A program made the position numbers and the translations under genes. Of a stretch of 64,000 nt of DNA, positions 8,220-16,315 are shown piece after piece. Origin of the DNA: Terrimonas rubra (GTDB taxonomy: Bacteria; Bacteroidota; Bacteroidia; Chitinophagales; Chitinophagaceae). The notes below the pieces were generated by a model that did not search any database, was not told where the DNA came from, and saw only the letters and a program-made list of their open reading frames with translations. Each line of letters starts with the position of its first letter. The first letter of the stretch is position 1. Location: contig NZ_JBHUOZ010000001.1 of the NCBI RefSeq assembly GCF_042686025.1, positions 310,001 to 374,000 on the forward strand. Reading direction: 5' to 3'.

Positions 8220-11200
8220 CTATTGTATTTCAATACTACGTATCGCCAATTGTTGTCCGCCTTCGGTAATAAAACGTACCCGGTAATGACCGGCATTGAT
8301 CATACCCGGTGTATTAAAACCAAGGGTATTCCATTTACCGGGCCGGGTAAAGCCAATGGACAGTTCTTCATCTAACATTATATCATCTGCCGAATTAATT
8401 AATTGTAACCGGCCTTTTATTTCATTTTGCAGCGGGTAATAGTATTTAAATGTAATAGCATACTGATCGGCCACACCGGTATGCACCGGCCATTCCACCA
8501 TTACCCGGTTATTGGTATTCACCACACCACATTCTTTTTCATTGGCTATGGCAACTTGTACACCCAGAGGTAATATCGCTTTATCAATATTATATACCGT
8601 TGTTTTTTTCAGGTCAAAAGCGGCCTGCATGCTATCAACCGGTACTATCATGATCAGTTGGGGATAGTTTGCTGCTTTTACAACCACCGGTTCACCTGCC
8701 TTATAACGTTTACGGTACACGGCATACAGTTTACTGCCACCTTCATCGGTTTCTATAAAAGTTTGTGTGGCTTCCATTTGTGCAAGCCATTCTGCCGAGG
8801 GTTTTAAGGCCGAATCTATACCAATAAAAACATCGGCTGGTTTGTGTATGGTAAAACTAATATCAGCATTTTGTTGCCGGGGTTGCTGTATCCAGTCGGC
8901 ACCATATAATTTAGAAGGCAATGAACGGAATTGCACATTCCCATCACTGAATGTTTTATCACCGGCATCTAACCAGGTTTGAGCGGCACCGGTTTTACTT
9001 TGCAAAGTAATTAACTGTAAGGCAGGTGCAAGTTGTACATTTTTGTTGGTAGTGGCAATAGCGATACCTGCTATCAATGCCTGCCCTGCTTTTATATCAG
9101 GGAATGATAAACGCAGCATACCACCTTTTACCTGCACTGTCACCACTTTTTTTAAGGCCGCATTGGTACCGGCTTCTTTCCAGATATCAAGATCTTTTAA
9201 AACAACTTTATCATTCACCGCCACATCAAATAAACGCATAGCCCCGGCATCCATACCACCGCCAATACCCAGCCAGGGTTCATTGAAATATAGTTCAACC
9301 CTGTATTCACCGTCCGGCAGGGGAAACTGGAAACTTAACTGCTCACGTCCATACCGAAAGCTTTGAAATAACGGCCAGTCCCTGGTGTTTTTAATGGGAT
9401 CATTGGTCCGGCGCTGGCTGGCAAAGAATGCAGGCATGCCGGAAAAATGATTGGTCCAGGATAAGGAACCCTGGTTTTTAGTATTACCATTGGGCACTGA
9501 CCTGTCCGCTGACCATTTGTTCTGGTAAGTATCGGTATACCCCGGTCCGCCACAGTTAATACGGTATACATAGGTAAAGCCTTTGGCAGGTTCCAATAAA
9601 GGTTTTGCGGTACGGTATAGTTTGTCAAAACCCGGGGCCTGGGGTAAATGATCCAGCACAATGGTATCCCTGGCCACCGCTTTACCCTTTACATATCCTA
9701 CGGCATATAACACGTTAAACTGAATATTTACTTTATCCCAGGTAAAATGTGTGCCGATGCCATCACGTTTTCTTTTACCTAAGGAAGCGGCTTCTATATC
9801 ATTAAACAGTTCCACTTCTTCGCAATTGGAGTAAACACGGATATCATTTTTAATACCGGGTGTTGTCCAGCGGTTAGGCCAGGTATGTGAAGCTATATAT
9901 ACCATGGGTGCAGTAGTGTAGTTACTGCGGTACATATACAATACATCCGTGGGCTCTTCCCAGGGCGTTAATAAGCCTTTATAATTTACAGGACCAACTC
10001 TGTCCAGTTCACGCAAGCCTTCGCCGCCCTGTACCCTGCCGGGATTATCATGTGAAGTAAGCAACCAGAAGAAATGACCGGCCGCACTGTCCTTGGCTTT
10101 TTCTGCCAGGCGGACTTTCTGTTCCATCAGCTCCGTCATCCTGTCTTCACTCACCGGGCCGTTTTGTACAAAGCCACCCTCTGTATGCAGGTCCAGCGTA
10201 CGCCAGGCACCATACTCTCCTATCAACACCTGTCTTTTTACATCCTGGTCATAAGCAGCAGGGTTACCGCCATAAGTGCCTGTCCAGTTTTGCGGCACAT
10301 CCCAATCTGTTCCTTTACCGCCATTGCAGGTAGTCACTAATCTTTCTGTTGATGCTGTCGGGTCAAGCGTTCTTATTAGCTCTGTACATTCTTTGGCAAA
10401 GTCTTCAGGCAAAGTGCTTTCGTTTTGTAAACCCCATAGTACTACGGAAGGATCATTTCTTCTTTCTATCACCCACTCCCTTAATAGTTTTTTAAAGTTG
10501 CTGCGGAATGCAGGATTATCAAACCAGATATGTGCCGATAATTGTGTCCACCATAAAATGCCTAATTCGTTACATAACTGCCCGTATAATAAATGATGCG
10601 GCTGGTGACCATCGCGAAAAGCATTAAAGCCGGTTGATTTGATCCAGTTCATTCTTGCCCTCACCTGCTCCTTACTAAAAGCATGACTCTGCCCGATAAT
10701 ATGTTCATATTCCGCAATGCCATTCATAAATACAGCCTGCCCGTTTAATAGAAACTGGTTAGTGGGCGTATGCCATTTTACTGTACGGAAACCAAAACTC
10801 GTTTTTGTTTCATCCAGCAGGCGGTTATTTTCCTTCACAGTTGTTACAATGGTATACAGGTAAGGATTGGTAACTGACCAGCGCACGGGCTTGTTGATGA
10901 TAATATTTTTTTGCAGTTGGGTTAAAGAATCACCGGCTTGCAGTACCTGTGTATAACTAACCGTTTTAACGGTTTGTTGTTGTGCATTGAGTAAACGGTG
11001 CGTAATTGTTACCGTACGTTTGGTCGGGCCGTAATTTTTTACCGTGGTATTGATGTTTAATGTCGATTGCTGTTCGCCTACATTGGCCCAGGCATGAATA
11101 CCGAAAGGCTCAATGCGTACATCATCCGTAACCAGCAATTGTACCGGCCGGAAGATACCCATGGGTTGCGAGCCTTCTGAAAAGCCACGCTCCTCACTGC

Positions 11201-11783
11201 AGCCGCCGCATACCCAGGGCAGGTCCTGTATATGTGCCGGGTGGTCGGCCCGCACGGTTAACAGGTTATCCGTACCATCAGTTTTAAAATGATCCGTTAT
11301 ATCCAGCGTAAAACTGGTACGGCCGCCGGCATGCTCACCTATATAAGTACCATTTAAATAAACCGTAGCATAAGAACCTGCCCCTTCAAAAACCAGGAAG
11401 AAACGTTTACCCTGCCTGGATGCATTGAGTGTAATATTTTTTTTATACCAGGCAGTACCGTGTTTGTTACCATGTAATAAACGGCGATAACCATGGTAAT
11501 CGTCCCAGTTATGAGGTATGGAAACTTTTTTCCAATGCGCATCAGCCGCAGGCACCGGAGCATCTGTGGTGTTTATGCCTGCATGATCGTTTGCCGTCGT
11601 GAGCCAGTTATCATACAGGTTAATTTGTTTACGTTGTGCCGATACCGTTAATGAAAGCATGCCACACAGCATGGTAAAAAGGATGCCATGAAAAACCGGA
11701 CGATGAACGGAGCGTCGCAACCACTGCTGCCTTATGTCCCTAAAGCCGGTATCATAAAAATTATTGTACTTGCAATGCTGCAT
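8220..11783 (-). CDS. Large GH2 enzyme with malectin-like domain
   Basis: 1187 residues. GH2 sugar-binding domain (about 55-220), Ig-like domain (about 225-335), TIM barrel with acid/base Glu455 in WGLQNES and nucleophile Glu523 in IGEYGAWR. A DUF4982-type beta region follows, then a malectin-like carbohydrate-binding domain (begins YRINCGGPGYTD) and a C-terminal beta sandwich. The signal peptide hydrophobic core ends at TVSAQ (residue 50), unusually deep. The ATG overlaps the end of the GH95 gene by 23 bp, and residues from about 8 to 30 are encoded by a dispersed repeat. Start is uncertain: Met38 would remove the charged N-region. Likely a beta-galactosidase or related exo-enzyme. Confidence 0.85.
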   Translation of the reverse strand: MQHCKYNNFYDTGFRDIRQQWLRRSVHRPVFHGILFTMLCGMLSLTVSAQRKQINLYDNWLTTANDHAGINTTDAPVPAADAHWKKVSIPHNWDDYHGYRRLLHGNKHGTAWYKKNITLNASRQGKRFFLVFEGAGSYATVYLNGTYIGEHAGGRTSFTLDITDHFKTDGTDNLLTVRADHPAHIQDLPWVCGGCSEERGFSEGSQPMGIFRPVQLLVTDDVRIEPFGIHAWANVGEQQSTLNINTTVKNYGPTKRTVTITHRLLNAQQQTVKTVSYTQVLQAGDSLTQLQKNIIINKPVRWSVTNPYLYTIVTTVKENNRLLDETKTSFGFRTVKWHTPTNQFLLNGQAVFMNGIAEYEHIIGQSHAFSKEQVRARMNWIKSTGFNAFRDGHQPHHLLYGQLCNELGILWWTQLSAHIWFDNPAFRSNFKKLLREWVIERRNDPSVVLWGLQNESTLPEDFAKECTELIRTLDPTASTERLVTTCNGGKGTDWDVPQNWTGTYGGNPAAYDQDVKRQVLIGEYGAWRTLDLHTEGGFVQNGPVSEDRMTELMEQKVRLAEKAKDSAAGHFFWLLTSHDNPGRVQGGEGLRELDRVGPVNYKGLLTPWEEPTDVLYMYRSNYTTAPMVYIASHTWPNRWTTPGIKNDIRVYSNCEEVELFNDIEAASLGKRKRDGIGTHFTWDKVNIQFNVLYAVGYVKGKAVARDTIVLDHLPQAPGFDKLYRTAKPLLEPAKGFTYVYRINCGGPGYTDTYQNKWSADRSVPNGNTKNQGSLSWTNHFSGMPAFFASQRRTNDPIKNTRDWPLFQSFRYGREQLSFQFPLPDGEYRVELYFNEPWLGIGGGMDAGAMRLFDVAVNDKVVLKDLDIWKEAGTNAALKKVVTVQVKGGMLRLSFPDIKAGQALIAGIAIATTNKNVQLAPALQLITLQSKTGAAQTWLDAGDKTFSDGNVQFRSLPSKLYGADWIQQPRQQNADISFTIHKPADVFIGIDSALKPSAEWLAQMEATQTFIETDEGGSKLYAVYRKRYKAGEPVVVKAANYPQLIMIVPVDSMQAAFDLKKTTVYNIDKAILPLGVQVAIANEKECGVVNTNNRVMVEWPVHTGVADQYAITFKYYYPLQNEIKGRLQLINSADDIMLDEELSIGFTRPGKWNTLGFNTPGMINAGHYRVRFITEGGQQLAIRSIEIQ
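11696..11760 (-). repeat. Dispersed repeat of the GTTGCGACGCTCC family inside a GH2 5' end
   Basis: The minus strand reads TTTTTATGATACCGGCTTTA, then a diverged stretch, then GTTGCGACGCTCC and TTCATCGTCCGG. It begins directly after the GH95 stop codon, as the copy at 5453-5511 begins just after the GH78 stop, but here it lies within the open frame of the next gene. Confidence 0.7.
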
Positions 11784-14559
11784 TAAAAGTATAGGTCTTG
11801 TTTTTTAGGGTATTGAGTTTTGTTTCCTTATTGCCGTATTTCAGTACCAGTGGTTCACCGGATTTTGACAATACCTGCAATTGTTGCAGCTGACCATTAT
11901 TCCATTGCATGGATACTTCAAATCCACCACGGGCACAAAGGCCTTTTACGCTTCCCTGCGGAATAGCAGCAGGCAGGGCCGGCAATATATCCAGGTAACC
12001 CGCATGGCTTTGCAGCAACATTTCAGCAATACCTGCAGCGCCGCCAAAGTTGCCATCTATCTGGAAAGGTGGGTGTGCATCAAAGAGGTTCACATAACTA
12101 CCGGCTCCGCCTTTTGCCGGGCTTAATAACATTTTTATCAGGCGGTAAGTATGATCGCCGTCTTTAAACCTTGCCCATAAGTTTATTTTCCATCCAAGAC
12201 TCCAGCCCGTTGCTTCATCACCCCGGTATAATAAAGATTGATGGGCAGCTTTCATCATGTCCGGTGTATGATCCCAGTTAATTTCGTTACCGGGATATAC
12301 GCCCCATAAATGGGATACATGGCGGTGTTTGTTGGTGGTATCATCCACATCTTTCATCCATTCCTGTAACTGGCCGTATTTACCAATGGTGTTGGGTGCA
12401 ATACGTTTATATTTTTCGGCAAGCTCAGTACGTAAAGCTTCATCCGTGTTTAAAATAGCGGCAGCTTGTATCACATTGTCAAATAAACCGCGGATGATCT
12501 GGTGATCCATGGTAGGACCGGCAACCAGTCCACCCTGTTCCGGTGAGTTGGAAGGTGTACTGATGAGGTAACCCGTAACCGGGTCGGTAATTAAAAAGGC
12601 GTTAAAGAATAAGGCCGCCTGTTTCATTAAAGGATAGGCCTGCGTTTGTAAAAAGTTTTTATCTTTTGTAAACAGGTAACGCTCCCATAAATGCTGACAT
12701 AACCAGGCACCGCCGGTAACCCATATACCATGATTGGGATGGTTGATAGCCGCCGTACCCCGCCACAGGTCCGTATTATGATGTAATACCCAACCCGGCG
12801 CATTGTAATAAGCTTTGGCGGTTGCGGCACCGGTAACCGATAGTTCTTTGATCATACTGAACAGTGGCTCATGCAATGGAGAAAGGTTTAATAACTCAGC
12901 CGGCCAGTAATTCATCTCCAGGTTAATATTAGTGGTGTATTTGCTACCCCATGGCGGTGTTTGCAGGTCGTTCCAGATACCCTGCAAATTAGCCGGTCTT
13001 GTACCTGGTCTTGATGCGGCAATGAGTAAATACCTTCCATACTGCGCATAGAGTGCCGCAAAAGCAGGATCATTGGCCGTAGCAAATTTTTGTAACCGTT
13101 CATCCGTGGGCAGGTGCTCATCACCCTTACCAAAACTAATGGAGAAGGTATTAAAGTATTGCTGGTATTCTTTAATATGCGCCTGCTTTATCTGCGCATA
13201 ACTCAACGCAACTGCTGACTGCAATTGTTTTTTGCTGATAGCAACAGCATTGGCCGATACATCCTTGTAATTTTTATAGTTAGTAGCCGCTGTTATATAC
13301 ACCGTAGCTTCATCAGCCTTATTTACCGTTATGCCCGTTGATGTAAACCGTATACTACCGTTTTTAGTCCGTACCCGGATATGGCTTACACCTTTTAAGC
13401 TGCCATGTTTTACCTGCAGGTTTAATTCCTGTGTAAACGGATCAATTTGTTTGAGTGTATATTTTTTGTGTACACTGGTTAAAGCCACTTCAAAGTTAAT
13501 ATGGCCTGTTTTACTGGCCGTTAACTGTACTACAAATACCTGCTGCGGCTGGCTTACCAGGTATTCTCTTTTGTATTGTACCTCACCATCTGTATAACTA
13601 GTAGTGGCAATAGCCGTACTGATATCCAGTTCGCGACGGTAGTTGGTAATATTAGTAGTATTGAACCGCAACCAGATATCGGAAAAAGGCTGGTAACTGG
13701 CCTGGTAGGTGCCCGCAGCCGGTGGTTCATCGTCCTGTATAAAAAATTTCCATTTGCCGTTTAAAGATAGTTTCGCCTGTTCATTTCCTTTCGGGTATAC
13801 ACCAATATGTTTAGTAGTATCCTTATAACCGGCCACACCACCTTTGTCAAAAAAGTTCAGCACCTGTATGGCAATACTGTTTTTACCGGCATGTAATACC
13901 TTAGCCGGTATCACATAGCGCCTGGCTTCGGTATTTTTCTGCGAACCCACCAATACACCATTCACATAGGTTTCATCTTCATCACGAATGCGGTTCAGGT
14001 CCAGCACCAGGTCCTTCCCCTGCCAGTCGGGCGGTAAGGTAAAATAGGTTCGTAACCAGATAGCACCGTCTAATCCTTCCTGCCCTACAGATTCCCATCC
14101 ATCGTAAGCAGGCACCTGTAACCAGCCCCATTTACTGTCATTATATTTTTCAGCCGCAGGGTTGCCTGTTAATCCTTTCCCGGATTTAATTTTCTGAAGC
14201 CATGCTTCCTTTTTTCCTTCCTCCGATTTTAATCCCATGAAGTGTTCACCGGCTATCGCTTCTGCCTCCCGCTGTTTACCGGCAAAAAGTAATTGCCTGA
14301 TGGTATCCAGGTAATGCCAGGAACCCGGTTTATTATAATCCCTCGGTCCGTCTGTCCATAGGGTTTCTTCATTCAATTGAATACGGTCCTCGTTTACGCC
14401 ACCAAATACCATGGTTCCTATCCGGCCATTACCCAGGGGCAGGGCATCGGTCCACTTTTCAGCGGGCTTATTGTACCACAATTTCAGATCCTGTGCCTGC
14501 AGTAATTGCACACACCCGGTTAATAGAATGGCTAATAAATAGGTTTGTTTTGTTGTCAT
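11761..14559 (-). CDS. Glycoside hydrolase family 95, alpha-L-fucosidase/L-galactosidase type, with inserted jelly-roll domain
   Basis: 932 residues with a signal peptide (LLQAQ, about residue 22). The N-terminal GH95 beta domain is clear (WYNKPAEKWTDALPLGNGRIG, then LNEETLWTDGPRD). Instead of running on, it is interrupted at about 110-290 by a galactose-binding-like jelly roll (WLRTYFTLPPDW, DETYVNGVLVG). The (alpha/alpha)6 catalytic part has GIWNDLQTPPW, TNINLEMNYWPAELL with the polar Asn residues, SNSPEQGG with the candidate acid Glu, and HRHVSHLWGVYPG. The family cleaves alpha-1,2-L-fucose or alpha-L-galactose. Usual GH95 length is about 750-830, so the insertion accounts for the excess. 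Confidence 0.9.
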   Translation of the reverse strand: MTTKQTYLLAILLTGCVQLLQAQDLKLWYNKPAEKWTDALPLGNGRIGTMVFGGVNEDRIQLNEETLWTDGPRDYNKPGSWHYLDTIRQLLFAGKQREAEAIAGEHFMGLKSEEGKKEAWLQKIKSGKGLTGNPAAEKYNDSKWGWLQVPAYDGWESVGQEGLDGAIWLRTYFTLPPDWQGKDLVLDLNRIRDEDETYVNGVLVGSQKNTEARRYVIPAKVLHAGKNSIAIQVLNFFDKGGVAGYKDTTKHIGVYPKGNEQAKLSLNGKWKFFIQDDEPPAAGTYQASYQPFSDIWLRFNTTNITNYRRELDISTAIATTSYTDGEVQYKREYLVSQPQQVFVVQLTASKTGHINFEVALTSVHKKYTLKQIDPFTQELNLQVKHGSLKGVSHIRVRTKNGSIRFTSTGITVNKADEATVYITAATNYKNYKDVSANAVAISKKQLQSAVALSYAQIKQAHIKEYQQYFNTFSISFGKGDEHLPTDERLQKFATANDPAFAALYAQYGRYLLIAASRPGTRPANLQGIWNDLQTPPWGSKYTTNINLEMNYWPAELLNLSPLHEPLFSMIKELSVTGAATAKAYYNAPGWVLHHNTDLWRGTAAINHPNHGIWVTGGAWLCQHLWERYLFTKDKNFLQTQAYPLMKQAALFFNAFLITDPVTGYLISTPSNSPEQGGLVAGPTMDHQIIRGLFDNVIQAAAILNTDEALRTELAEKYKRIAPNTIGKYGQLQEWMKDVDDTTNKHRHVSHLWGVYPGNEINWDHTPDMMKAAHQSLLYRGDEATGWSLGWKINLWARFKDGDHTYRLIKMLLSPAKGGAGSYVNLFDAHPPFQIDGNFGGAAGIAEMLLQSHAGYLDILPALPAAIPQGSVKGLCARGGFEVSMQWNNGQLQQLQVLSKSGEPLVLKYGNKETKLNTLKNKTYTFNAALQVQ

Positions 14560-14640
14560 TTTTTATCAATGTTTTGTCCCTGATGGGGCGGTTGTTGTGT
14601 TGGGCCTAAATGATATTGTTATGGGTTGTACATTTTTGCC

Positions 14641-14722
14641 GCATTGTTGTAGAGACTCCAGCATTGTTGCAGAGACCCCAACATTGTTGTAGAGACTCCA
14701 TGCATGGAGTCTCTACAACAAT
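14641..14722. repeat. Three 20-bp tandem repeats ending in a perfect 40-bp palindrome
   Basis: Units at 14641-14660, 14661-14680 and 14681-14700 read GCATTGTTGTAGAGACTCCA with one to three changes. The third unit runs into its own inverted copy, so 14683-14722 is a perfect palindrome centred between 14702 and 14703. It lies in the GH28-GH95 gap and could form a strong hairpin in the operon mRNA. Confidence 0.85.
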
Positions 14723-14723
14723 C

Positions 14724-14754
14724 ACCATGAACCATTAACCATGAACCATGAACT
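14724..14754. repeat. Short-word direct repeat ACCATGAACC(A)
   Basis: Four near copies of the word ACCATGA/ACCATTA follow the palindrome and touch the stop codon of the GH28 gene. This resembles the short-word repeats in other gaps of the window. Confidence 0.55.
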
Positions 14755-16306
14755 ATTTCTTCACTTCTTCGCCGTACACCACTGCGGCATCGCCGGTTTC
14801 ATTATTTAACAACTTCACCTTTTCTGTGGTGGCCCCTTTTATTTCTGCAAATGTCTTTACATTTTTAAATAACCAGTTATTCCTTAACAGGGCCGCCTTT
14901 ACATCTGTTAACCGGATCATGGGCGACGTTGCCGGCAATTTGGCGGCGCTGATATTATCCAGGTCAATCCGTTCGGAATTACTCACTGTTACTGCGGGGC
15001 CAGTTTCCGTGTTTATACGTACACCATGCAATGTAATATCTTTTGCATTGCGAATGGTAATGCCGCGTTTGGCTTCAAACACCACATCGTTCAGGCTGAT
15101 CTCCTGTACCGGCATTTCAGCAAGACCATTGATAAACATAGCTTCATTGGTATAGGCCGTTACATTACTGATACGGATATTACGGAAAGCAGGTGTACGC
15201 TCACTTACCGGCTCCACAGGTACTTTGGCATATTCCATATCCATTACAATAGCCTGGTCGCGGATATTTTTCATGACAATATTATCAATACGTATATCTT
15301 CCACCACACCGCCACGGCCACGGGTTGTTTTTAAACGGATACCCCTGTCGGTGCCATCAAATATGCAGTTACTGATCACGATCTTTTTCACGCCGCCACT
15401 CATCTCACTGCCTATCACCACACCACCATGTCCCGCCAGCATAGTGCAATTGGTAATGGTATAGTTTTCCGCCGGCCTGTTTTTGGTGCGACCCGGAAGA
15501 TCCTTACCCGATTTAATGGTGATACAATCATCCCCTACACTTATATGACTATCGCTGATACGCACATTACTGCAGGATTCAGGATTAATCCCATCCGTAT
15601 TCGGCGCATTTCTTTGCGGATTAGTAATAGTAACGGCATGTACCGTTACATTATCACAAAACTGCGGATTTACCGTCCAGAAAGGCGAGTCTTTTATCGT
15701 GATACCCTCGATCAGTACATTTTTACAATGCATAAACTGGATGAATGCCGGGCGTAAAAAACCGCGTTTCATTTGTTTGGGATCATCGGGCAATAAAATA
15801 TCCTTGTTAAGGTCATCAAATATCAATTGCCATTTACTTCTTGGCTGATCGGCTTTATAGCCTTCTACAAAATCCCACCATTTTTTCCCATGTCCATTAA
15901 TTAATCCCCGGCCGGTGATGGTGATGTTTTCAGCACGGTTGGCATAGAACAGGGGAGAAAAACTCGTCACATCAACGCCTTCATAACGGCTTTCTACCAT
16001 GGGCAGGTAATCGTCAAAATTATCACTGAAATGTATCTCGGCACCGGCTTCAATATGAATGGTGATATTGCTTTTTAAGTGTATCGGGCCGGTTAAATAT
16101 TTGCCTGCAGGAAAGTATACGGTACCGCCGCCGGTTTTCACAGCCGCATCAATGGCTTTTTTAATGGCAGCAGTGACTTTGACGCTGCTGTCGTTTTTTG
16201 CTCCGTATTTGGTTACATCAAAAAAGCGTTGTGCCTGTACTACCGTACTGCTGACTAAAAAAGCGATCCATAAAATATAACTACGCTTACAATTCATCAC
16301 TTCCAT
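14753..16306 (-). CDS. Glycoside hydrolase family 28, polygalacturonase type
   Basis: 517 residues with a signal peptide ending at VVQAQ (about residue 26). A pectate-lyase-3-like start (FDVTKYGAKNDS, GGGTVYFPAGKYLTGPI) leads into a right-handed beta helix. All GH28 signatures are present: NTDG (236-239), GDD (258-260), GHGG (292-295) and RLK (324-326). The family hydrolyses alpha-1,4-galacturonan or releases galacturonate from rhamnogalacturonan; exo or endo action cannot be read from sequence. It lies 9 bp after the unassigned hydrolase and before GH95, with a repeat-rich 193-bp gap after it. Together with GH78 it points to pectin as substrate. Confidence 0.92.
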   Translation of the reverse strand: MEVMNCKRSYILWIAFLVSSTVVQAQRFFDVTKYGAKNDSSVKVTAAIKKAIDAAVKTGGGTVYFPAGKYLTGPIHLKSNITIHIEAGAEIHFSDNFDDYLPMVESRYEGVDVTSFSPLFYANRAENITITGRGLINGHGKKWWDFVEGYKADQPRSKWQLIFDDLNKDILLPDDPKQMKRGFLRPAFIQFMHCKNVLIEGITIKDSPFWTVNPQFCDNVTVHAVTITNPQRNAPNTDGINPESCSNVRISDSHISVGDDCITIKSGKDLPGRTKNRPAENYTITNCTMLAGHGGVVIGSEMSGGVKKIVISNCIFDGTDRGIRLKTTRGRGGVVEDIRIDNIVMKNIRDQAIVMDMEYAKVPVEPVSERTPAFRNIRISNVTAYTNEAMFINGLAEMPVQEISLNDVVFEAKRGITIRNAKDITLHGVRINTETGPAVTVSNSERIDLDNISAAKLPATSPMIRLTDVKAALLRNNWLFKNVKTFAEIKGATTEKVKLLNNETGDAAVVYGEEVKK

Positions 16307-16315
16307 GATTTATAA

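Noticed and set aside
14641..14722. Tandem 20-mers as a CRISPR array
   Set aside because: The units abut with no unique spacers and no cas genes are present.
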